Below are positions 1-8,974 of a DNA stretch of 64,000 bases, in pieces. Below the pieces are notes generated by a model. The model did not search any database, was not told where the DNA came from, and saw nothing but the letters and a program-made list of their open reading frames with translations. The stretch comes from Micropterix aruncella. Its lineage: Eukaryota > Arthropoda > Insecta > Lepidoptera > Micropterigidae. Position 1 is the first letter of the stretch. Every line of letters begins with the position of its first letter. The DNA is taken from assembly GCA_944548615.1 (NCBI GenBank), contig OX155967.1, positions 590,201 through 654,200 on the forward strand, given 5' to 3'. Position numbers and translations under genes: made by a program.

Positions 1-1404
1 ATAGAGAAGCAAATATGCCTCTAGACTAATTTAAGGTACAATTCGGTGGGATACAGTCGACTGCAGATTGCTACGCAGGCGTTAACCGTGTGGCCATTTT
101 CCATCAGTTAAGGTGGTGGACGGCTGCTGCTGCGTCGAAAATTACTCATAATTGAGGCCGGTCAAAGACAGGACATTACGCTGGAGCATTTTGCAATTCT
201 TAAAGTTGACCTTATTACAAATGAAACTGTACATAAAAAAAAATACCGCTGCAGTTAAAGCATAAATTAGCTCAGGCGGATTTGCGAAACTCGAATGTGA
301 TACACTCGCAGCTGCATTACGCGACGTTCATTCTTCGATACAATATCTTGAAATGCTTTGCGCAAGAGGCAGCAAAACTTTAGGTTTGAATTTGTAAAAC
401 CAGTAGAAACAGATACGGTGTACAAAAGTGATGTATTTTCGACATTATGATGTATAGACAAGAGATCTGGTTGGTGGGTGGGCGCTTTTAGATTCATGTA
501 TGCCAATCTTACAGCTTTGCAGGCGGAGATATATTGTATTAACCGCTCAAAATCCAGCCTTGATTTGATATTTGATTGGATTTGATTGGATTCTGGAAGT
601 CGATTTAATCTCTAAACAGTATAAATTCCTGAAAGCCTCGAATGCACAGCCTTCCGTCCAGATGTGAGTCACATCGCCTTGCTTGCTAATGCTTCGTTCA
701 CCGCAGATCGGGAAAGAGTTGTCATTCTGAATGAAGTAAAGATGTTCTTCGTGCCAGACCTTTTCTTGCTGGGACAAAGCTTGTATCTTGATGAAAGATA
801 CAAAACTTGATGCAAACCTTGTACCTTGATGAAAGCATTATCTTACTTAGTATAATAATATTTGGGTTTGTGAATATTAATCCTCCTTTAATACTACCAC
901 AGTATACCAGACAGCAGCTTCTGATGGATGGATGGATGGATGGATGGAAAAATGAAGTATGTGCGATGATATTTAAAGACCGATAGCATTTCAATATTCA
1001 AAGAGGACTTATTTATTTTCTTTGTCTTTCTTATTTTTCAGGTAACAGAAATAGCGCCAAATTTCAAGATCGCTTTAGATCGTTACAGGGAATGTAATAA
1101 AATAGTAGAGAGGATTCAATTTTAGAGCGCCATTGCTGTCGACCAGCCATCTACAAGCTTTACGGCTGAATATTTATCCATGGAAAACCTGAGTAAGCTA
1201 AATATGTACTATTAATATTGTAGAAGAAAAATACAAAATGAGTTGCCATGCTTGTTCCGCGTTTTATAAATATGTCATCACACATGTTGTTGATAAACAT
1301 CTGTCATATTATTATGATATACTTCAGAAGCACTTTTTAGGGAGTACGATGTTCTGGACACTATACAATTATATTTAACACGTAAATATATTAAACTTTA
1401 TTAA
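1..1404. other. no recognisable gene
   Basis: I see no recognisable gene here. Two short minus-strand frames (267-506 and 547-777) resemble nothing I can name with confidence. A GGAT/GATG microsatellite of about six units lies at 923-948. The rest is ordinary AT-rich sequence. Confidence 0.4.
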
Positions 1405-2937
1405 AAATAATATAAATAAAAATATAATATAATTATAATTTCATTTAACGAATGAAAGAGTAATACAGCTCTACAATCAAATGAAAGGTAGTCAGTTTCA
1501 TTTGACCACTCGGTGGCACTAGCAGATCGTCTGTCTGATCGTGCTTCATTTTCATATTTACGCACGAGTTCGAGGTGGGGCAGATACAACTGCAAGCAGA
1601 TATTTGTGCAAATAGTGAGTACTTGTGTTTGCATTTCGAAATTTAGGTAGTTTGTAGTTTTCAACGAATCAGAATGCTAAATTGACTTGAAAACCGGCCA
1701 CGCGGTCGCGTCATATAACCGTGATAAATAAATTTGAAACTTTTCTATTGCGCAATTTACGTACTTTTTGGCTATTTTCAGTGGTTCCGAAATCTTCCAG
1801 CTGTTAATTTCATAGCGATTGAGTTGGTTTTTTAATAAAATTTGGTTTTTAATGTTTAATAATCAAATTAGTAATAATCCAATTATTCAGTGAAGCGGCC
1901 ATAATGAGGGTAGGCCATTTTATGTCAAAATTCGCCGCGCAACAGCGGTTCCGCCGACTTTAGTCAGGATCGAATCGCTGAATCGTGAGAGTGAAATCGC
2001 TGAAAGTGACTCGCATTTCGATATTTTGAAAAAGTGTCAAACAGTTTTCTACAGCAATATCCCGCTATATTTTGTTAGGTGTAGAAATCTCTTAGTTCAT
2101 GTAATTTCGCTTATTTCTAGTATTTTCGAAATTATCCGCCAATTATCTATTTTGTTTTTTAAATTAAATCTATTACAAGAATATATTTGCTAGGGATATT
2201 GGTAGAAATAATGATACGTTTTCACTATAACTAAATTAGCTTTATCTCTTTCAAAATTAAGACTTTCTGTAAAATAAAAATATAATTTGTTATTAATTTA
2301 TAAAAAATAATTTAAATATAATATAATTATAATTTTATTTTTCGAGTCAAAGCACAATACAGCTCTACAATCAATTGAAAGTCAGTTTCATTTCACCACT
2401 CGATGGCACAAGCAGATCGTCCGCGTGATCGCGCTTTATTTTCATATTTCCGCACAAGTTCGAGCTGACAGTAGTAGGTAGTTTTTGAATTATTTTCCGG
2501 CGTTTCCTCTATTTTCGTTCATTTCCGTAGAAATGACTGAAGAGCCAGCGGCATCGTCGGCCCCCAGCATAGAAGACGTGGGGCAGATAAAAGTCCACGC
2601 TGATTTTTGTTCAAATAGTGAGTACTTGTGTTTGCATTTCGATATTTTGGTAGTGTGTAGTTTTCAACGAATCATTTCGCTAAATTGTCTTTAAAACCAG
2701 CAACGTGGCCGTGTCATATTAACGTGATAAATAAATGTGAAACTTTTCTGTTGCTCAATTTACGTAATTTCTGCCTGTTTTTAGTGGATCCGAAATCTTC
2801 CAGCTGTTAATTTCATACAGATTGAGTTGGTTTTTTTAATAAAATTTGGTTTACAATGAGTTATAATCCAATTAGTAATATAATTCTACAGTGAAGCGAC
2901 CATAGTGAGGGTAGGCCATTTTATGTCAAAATTCGAC
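1405..2937. repeat. tandem duplication of a promoter/exon-1 segment
   Basis: Two direct copies (about 1405-1934 and 2304-2937) share long near-identical runs: the TACAGCTCTACAATCAA block, the AGCAGATCGTC block, a splice-donor-like AATAGTGAGTACTTG, and a conserved tail GAGGGTAGGCCATTTTATG. Roughly 370 bp of unrelated sequence separates them. The second copy carries an ATG-initiated exon, while the first copy lacks most of that coding stretch and keeps only its last part before the donor. This suggests duplication of the 5' end of a gene, with the first copy decayed or never coding. Confidence 0.8.
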
Positions 2938-3655
2938 GGACATTAGTGCTTTCGCGTTTTATTTTCCTTTTTACACGTCCGAGCTTCAAATAGTTTTTTC
3001 ATCATATTCCGGCCTTTCGCCTTTTGTGTTTTCGTGTTTTATTTTCCTATACACTCGTGATATGAGCAGCTTATAGTTTTTCGGGAAGAATTCTTTCTGG
3101 GAATGGCGGACTCGGCAACAACGGTTCCGCCGCCATGTGGGCGAGCGCAATTGAGCGCATCATCATCGACGTGTATTTTGCTGGACCGCAGCCGGCAATG
3201 GTATTACAATTTGTGATATCCCTTAGGACTCGTGATGTCGCTTGCTTTCATTTTAATTTTGTTCATAGAGAAGCTATTGTCTGTATAATATGACTTCACC
3301 TCACTTTACCATTTGTTTGGGTGGAAATCTGGCAGACTCGCTATAGTGCATTTATTGCATAGCACACATACACACAATGAACATGTGTTCATCTACATCA
3401 GCAATGTCAACCAGTGCTTGTTGGCATAGTGAGACGGTGGACTGTGTTGTCCCTCAGTCTCTCCGCACACCTTATATCCTTAAAACTTACTAGGGTTCGA
3501 CGGTGGTAGTCGACAACTCTAAAGTAATAACTGCTTATATTGAGTATCATCCATAGACCCATGTCTTAACAGCTTCAAAGTTTCTCACCAATGTGGCTCT
3601 TAGTAGATCTTCGAATTTGCTTGGCTTTATTTTCCTTGATACTTCAATAATTTTG

Positions 3656-4124
3656 TTCAAACGCTTTAAGATACCTATGTGCGATTGTGAGAAGTCTGTA
3701 TTTTGCCCTGGTCGAATCTACTATAGCTCATGGAATTACAACCTACGGCAACACATTTAAAACTTATATATTGTGCATCACATCTCTACAAAACCGTATT
3801 TTAAAAATTATAGTTCCAAACAGGATTCGAAATAAATTCAGAAACGACCAGATATGACTTTTCAATTATTGTGACATATTACCAGCTGATGTATTATTTA
3901 TTTATAGATTGACAGTTCAATATTTCGATACTGACGAGTTCCGAATTTATGTCCAACATAAACACAGCACTAGACAGATACAAAATGAACGGCTACTCGT
4001 CCCTCCTTTTCGCAACCTTTATGGCAAAAGAAGATTGAATTGCCTAATTCCTCATTTATTCAAAAAAAATCCTCTAAATTTAAAAACTTATAAAAAAAAA
4101 TACAACAAAAACAAAAAAATGAAT
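3656..4124 (+). pseudogene. C-terminal scrap of a non-LTR reverse transcriptase
   Basis: One frame reads VRSLYFALVESTIAHGITTY and continues to an in-frame stop near 3857. An adjacent frame then carries on with LLVPPFRNLYGKRRLN. The motif of an aliphatic residue, then YFALVES, then a GI..YG run is the thumb/C-terminal segment typical of Jockey-superfamily reverse transcriptases (compare YYALCQSILSYGIIGWGG in the element at 36967). The catalytic core is absent and the frame is broken, so it is a relic. It sits in the left inverted arm and is duplicated in the right arm. Confidence 0.6.
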
Positions 4125-4814
4125 TAAAAATTGTTAGCTTTAAAATAAGTGAAAGTGAAACTCACGTGTAAATGATACGAATTAAATTCATATTTTATTT
4201 TATTAGAATTAAGTGCGTTCATCTTTTCATGTAAACATTATCAAGGGTGTGGCTTTCTGTGCCGACTAATCCTTACTAATGTAGCAGACAATGCAGCAAA
4301 TATATTATAATATGGTCAAATTGGCCACTAAAGTTGCACTGAAAGTTACCCTATCATAATCTCCAGCAGGAAATCCTTAGGCTTGGCTGGATTTTACACA
4401 AAGCTGTATTTAAAAAAATGGTTATTAAATTTAAAAAAAATAAAAATATTTCTACATTTGATGAATAGTAGTCCGTAATTAATTAAGTAAGACCAGCAAA
4501 TTCAACGCAAGGGTCATTTTAAAAAGTCTTTTTGTTTGTTTATACTTATGATTACGATCCACATTTATATACTTTGTAACATGAAAGTTTTTTTTTGAAA
4601 GTACTATAGTACTTCATATGCTTTGAAACATGAAAGTATTTTTTTCAGTCTGCTAAACTTCAGAATCCATATTATTGTTATTATTATTTATTCTAGACAT
4701 GAGTGAAGAGAAATATGAGTGCTTGTAGCATGTGATGAGTATGTATAAGTATCTTGTTATTGCATTCGATCGACAGAATTGAAATGCTGTTAATTTTATA
4801 CCAATGAAAAATGG

Positions 4815-4888
4815 TGAACGAGCCGGGAATCGAACCCGGAACCTTACAATGTAAGATCAGGCAACCTAACCACTATGCCACCGGGCTA
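4815..4888 (-). other. tRNA-like sequence (pseudo-tRNA or SINE head)
   Basis: On the minus strand this 74-nt unit has an A-box-like TGGCATAGTGG and a perfect B-box GGTTCGATTCC in a CCGGG/CCCGG T-arm, followed by CGTTCACC. A D-arm (GGCA/TGCC) and a 5-bp anticodon stem can be drawn. The 5' and 3' acceptor strands do not pair, so it is probably a pseudo-tRNA or tRNA-derived SINE head rather than a working gene. It lies in the PP5-like intron. Confidence 0.6.
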
Positions 4889-5329
4889 TTTCTTATTAGT
4901 ACAAGGAAAAAAATCCTAGGTTATTACTTATTGTCCCTATTTCGCCAATCAATATATTATATTAACTTATTAATTGTTTTCCAGATAAGCAATATCAGGA
5001 AGCGGCTGACCTTTACACTAAGGCGATCGAGTTAAACCCACTTAATGCTGTCTGTTATGGGAACCAAAGTTTTTCATCGCATATATTGGAGAACTATGGG
5101 GATGAGCAGGTCATCAAACTGGATAAATATTATTGGAAGGCTCACTACAGGCGTGCAGTCGCCTACATGGCCCTCGGCAAATTCAAAGAGGCTCAGAAGG
5201 ATCTAAAGCGGGTGGGTGACACTTGTTCTTATTATTTATTTGGATTTTAGTTGGGTGTAAAAGCAATGAATTGTGACCTTTACTGTTTCTTACGTACACT
5301 TTTGCAATTGCATTCTTTTGCCGAACTTT

Positions 5330-5866
5330 CAGGGATAAGGATGTATCGTTTATGAGATAATTTGCGACACCAGCTTACATCTAAAGTAAAATAACAATAT
5401 TTATTAAAACAAAGATTTTCAGCCGATAGAAACAATTTAACCATATAAATAAAATACAAACGAAGCTGCCATGGAATCCACTGACCGGAGTGGGCTTATC
5501 ATAATACTATTATTACCCTTCTGCGGGCGAGCGGTGGACTCCGGAATAACGACCGGCTGCGGTAGGTTTAGGACAGCTGTCTTGCCACATGGGAGCGTTT
5601 AGCTTACCACCTATTCTCTGAAGATACCAAGATTCTGTTTATTTTTCTGAAGATACTAAGATTTTTAAAGAGGTGAAGTAGAGATTTGGCTGGCAGGCCA
5701 CGAGCGTCAACTTCCACCGCGTGAAGGTGAACAGTGAAGCCGTGCTGGGTGATAGCATTTATGAGATCATAGTATTTATTTAATGTGTACTCCTGGTCTT
5801 TTGGGATATTTGATTCCCATGTGACAGTTAATTCTACAATAATTGCTATTTTCCGAGATGGTGAGT
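5330..5866. other. spacer of the inverted duplication
   Basis: This is unique sequence between the two arms. The left half shows no gene. The right half carries the minus-strand protein fragment described in the next entry. Confidence 0.7.
5604..5866 (-). pseudogene. VELTVxWE-type fragment, probably retroelement-derived nuclease-like domain
   Basis: The minus-strand frame includes RKIAIIVELTVTWESNIPKD, then a region ending HLHAVEVDARGLPAKSLLHL. The pairing of VELTV-W-E with a later VEVxxRGxxAKS recurs in C-terminal segments of invertebrate retroelement-like proteins and looks like a PD-(D/E)XK-style nuclease fold. The frame runs on into arm sequence on its upstream side without a start. A fragment is certain; the exact family is inferred from memory. 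Confidence 0.45.
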
Positions 5867-5984
5867 AAAGTTCGGCAAAAGAATGCAATTGCAAAAGTGT
5901 ACGTAAGAAACAGTAAAGGTCACAATTCATTGCCTTTACACCCAACTAAAATCCAAATAAATAATAAGAACAAGTGTCACCCAC

Positions 5985-6211
5985 CCGCTTTAGATCCTTC
6001 TGAGCCTCTTTGAATTTGCCGAGGGCCATGTAGGCGACTGCACGCCTGTAGCGAGCCTTCCAATAATATTTATCCAGTTTGATGACCTGCTCATCCCCAT
6101 AGTTCTCCAATATATGCGATGAAAAACTTTGGTTCCCATAACAGACAGCATTAAGTGGGTTTAACTCGATCGCCTTAGTGTAAAGGTCAGCCGCTTCCTG
6201 ATATTGCTTAT
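5985..6211 (-). pseudogene. inverted copy of the PP5-like TPR exon
   Basis: This is the exact reverse-complement counterpart of the exon at 4985-5211, with acceptor, open frame and donor all retained. No partner exon 1 exists on this side because the inverted duplication ends before it, so it cannot be expressed as a PP5 N terminus. It shares the internal shortening of the left copy, so the damage predates the duplication. Confidence 0.75.
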
Positions 6212-6307
6212 CTGGAAAACAATTAATAAGTTAATATAATATATTGATTGGCGAAATAGGGACAATAAGTAATAACCTAGGATTTTTTTCCTTGTACTAA
6301 TAAGAAA

Positions 6308-6381
6308 TAGCCCGGTGGCATAGTGGTTAGGTTGCCTGATCTTACATTGTAAGGTTCCGGGTTCGATTCCCGGCTCGTTCA
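6308..6381 (+). other. tRNA-like sequence, inverted copy
   Basis: This is the inverted-arm copy of the minus-strand tRNA-like unit at 4815-4888, with the same A-box and B-box. The two copies share the same non-pairing acceptor strands, so the defect is older than the duplication. Confidence 0.6.
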
Positions 6382-7071
6382 CCATTTTTCATTGGTATAA
6401 AATTAACAGCATTTCAATTCTGTCGATCGAATGCAATAACAAGATACTTATACATACTCATCACATGCTACAAGCACTCATATTTCTCTTCACTCATGTC
6501 TAGAATAAATAATAATAACAATAATATGGATTCTGAAGTTTAGCAGACTGAAAAAAATACTTTCATGTTTCAAAGCATATGAAGTACTATAGTACTTTCA
6601 AAAAAAAACTTTCATGTTACAAAGTATATAAATGTGGATCGTAATCATAAGTATAAACAAACAAAAAGACTTTTTAAAATGACCCTTGCGTTGAATTTGC
6701 TGGTCTTACTTAATTAATTACGGACTACTATTCATCAAATGTAGAAATATTTTTATTTTTTTTAAATTTAATAACCATTTTTTTAAATACAACTTTGTGT
6801 AAAATCCAGCCAAGCCTAAGGATTTCCTGCTGGAGATTATGATAGGGTAACTTTCAGTGCAACTTTAGTGGCCAATTTGACCATATTATAATATATTTGC
6901 TGCATTGTCTGCTACATTAGTAAGGATTAGTCGGCACAGAAAGCCACACCCTTGATAATGTTTACATGAAAAGATGAACGCACTTAATTCTAATAAAATA
7001 AAATATGAATTTAATTCGTATCATTTACACGTGTGTTTCACTTTCACTTATTTTAAAGCTAACAATTTTAA

Positions 7072-7541
7072 ATTCATTTTTTTGTTTTTGTTGTATTTTT
7101 TTTATAAGTTTTTAAATTTAGAGGATTTTTTTTGAATAAATGAGGAATTAGGCAATTCAATCTTCTTTTGCCATAAAGGTTGCGAAAAGGAGGGACGAGT
7201 AGCCGTTCATTTTGTATCTGTCTAGTGCTGTGTTTATGTTGGACATAAATTCGGAACTCGTCAGTATCGAAATATTGAACTGTCAATCTATAAATAAATA
7301 ATACATCAGCTGGTAATATGTCACAATAATTGAAAAGTCATATCTGGTCGTTTCTGAATTTATTTCGAATCCTGTTTGGAACTATAATTTTTAAAATACG
7401 GTTTTGTAGAGATGTGATGCACAATATATAAGTTTTAAATGTGTTGCCGTAGGTTGTAATTCCATGAGCTATAGTAGATTCGACCAGGGCAAAATACAGA
7501 CTTCTCACAATCGCACATAGGTATCTTAAAGCGTTTGAACA
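7072..7541 (-). pseudogene. inverted copy of reverse-transcriptase scrap
   Basis: This is the reverse-complement counterpart of the fragment at 3656-4124, including the LLVPPFRNLYGKRRLN frame. It differs only by short indels in A-rich runs. Confidence 0.6.
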
Positions 7542-7664
7542 AAATTATTGAAGTATCAAGGAAAATAAAGCCAAGCAAATTCGAAGATCTACTAAGAGCC
7601 ACATTGGTGAGAAACTTTGAAGCTGTTAAGACATGGGTCTATGGATGATACTCAATATAAGCAG

Positions 7665-8862
7665 TGGACGAAACCTGCTTCAGGGGCGACGAACTCGTCG
7701 AATCGAACGCAGGGTCCAGGACCTTAATCGCGGAAGCCAAAGCTGCCGCGTACGACGCGGTGTGGTAGTAGACTGTATGTGGTTAATGTTTAATTTTACT
7801 CACGTCGTCAGCTGCTCCATAGGGTTTTCTTGGCGTATACACAGCTCTCGGCAGGCTGTCTGGATTTAGTCGTTCCCGAAGAATAATTCCACAGAACTTA
7901 GGAAGGAACGGTTCAGTAAATATAGAGAATGTTATTAATGCGGTTTTTATTTTCAGCAAGTCCTCTTTACACGACACAATTCACCATTCGCCGCGATTGC
8001 AACTCGCGAGTTGCAATTACTATGCAAATGTGCAATTATTATGCACATCCGACGCGTCCTAAACTATGAGGGCGATATCTTTCAATCTACGCGCCGATTC
8101 GGCAACTGACATCTGCCGGAGTCAAAGATTCTTTTGAGACTGACTGGCCTAATTTCAAAATGGACGTCAAAGCTTTCAAATAAGCTCATCTTGTTGATTG
8201 GTCAGAGATTCGTACGTCCCCTTTTGCGAGTGCCAGTTACTCGCCTATTGGCTATTTAAATCAACAAACCGCACCCCCTAATGGCGGCATCCGTACGTCT
8301 CGTTTTGAGTCTTATTTACATTCGCCCTTAATTACTCTACTTAAGTCTAATTAGTGATCGAGAGTCACGTGCGACACACATTTGATCGTTATTACATTAT
8401 TTCGCCCGCGACTCTCACGCCATTTTACCTATTTTAATATTATTTATGATTTACATATATGAAACTTTACTGTAACTTAACTATAAAGAAGTTAGTCGTT
8501 TTCCTAGATTGCTGCATTCGAGAGTATTGTTATTGTAAATGATGTTGATATTTATACTTGACTTTATTTCACAATTATCATAAGATTATTTTTTATATCC
8601 GTATTTAGCCGTTTGACGTCCATTAGATTTACGACTGTGCGACTCCCTCGCTTGGCCGTTTTTTTCTCGGCCGCTCGCATACCCTCGTCTTCCACTTAAA
8701 ATGTCCTTTGTGAAAGATATGAAAAGAAACCTTACACTTCCTGGCCAGCTCCGCTCGCTGTCGTAAATCTAAATGAAGTGCTCTTGTACCGTGTGGGGTC
8801 CCACATATTTTTAGTGCGTAATTTCTTAAACTTATTCCCTCAAAAATAAAGAAAATCGTCCA
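7665..8862 (-). repeat. 3' LTR of the BEL/Pao element
   Basis: This is near-identical to the repeat at 14647-15846. It starts TG and ends CA on the plus strand. Visible differences include TTTTATTTTCAGCAAG here against TTTTTTTTAGAGCAAG in the other copy, and a 4-bp indel near 8788. Confidence 0.97.
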
Positions 8863-8874
8863 CACCCCTCCATT
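8863..8874 (-). other. polypurine tract
   Basis: On the minus strand AATGGAGGGGTG abuts the 3' LTR directly. This is the position and composition expected for the plus-strand priming site of an LTR element. Confidence 0.75.
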
Positions 8875-8974
8875 TGGCATAAAATATTTACAACTCTTAT
8901 GCCAAATCGCTAATTACGAATTTATTTTTCTATTTTTATTTAGTCTAATTACTAACTATTTACTACCTACTTGT

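Larger units (their letters stand above)
2533..5211 (+). pseudogene. protein phosphatase 5-like N-terminal fragment (two exons, TPR)
   Basis: Exon 1 (2533-2617) starts at an ATG, encodes an acidic/serine-rich leader (MTEEPAASSAPSIEDVGQIK) and ends one base into a codon at a GTGAGTAC donor. Exon 2 (4985-5211) follows a TTTTCCAG acceptor in matching phase and encodes KQYQEAADLYTKAIELNP, later HYRRAVAYMALGKFKEAQKD, then a GTGGGTG donor. This is the TPR repeat pattern of serine/threonine phosphatase 5, whose TPRs autoinhibit the enzyme and bind Hsp90. The middle of exon 2 looks about four residues short compared with the usual TPR spacing, and no phosphatase catalytic exon follows. A truncated duplicate is therefore likelier than a working gene. 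The intron holds a tRNA-like sequence and a reverse-transcriptase scrap. Recognition is from memory of the family; the phase match is seen directly. Confidence 0.7.
3153..5329. repeat. left arm of giant inverted duplication
   Basis: This stretch reappears reverse-complemented at 5867-7664 and, after a retrotransposon insertion, at 15852-16234. The arm is 2177 bp on this side and about 2181 bp on the other once the insertion and its target duplication are removed. Identity is very high, with only scattered single-base changes and small indels. The outer end is at GAGCGCATCATCATCG; the inner end is at TTGCCGAACTTT. Confidence 0.95.
5867..7664. repeat. right arm of inverted duplication, inner part
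   Basis: This is the reverse complement of the left arm from its inner end outward. The arm stops abruptly at 7664, where the BEL/Pao element begins, and resumes at 15852. Confidence 0.95.
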
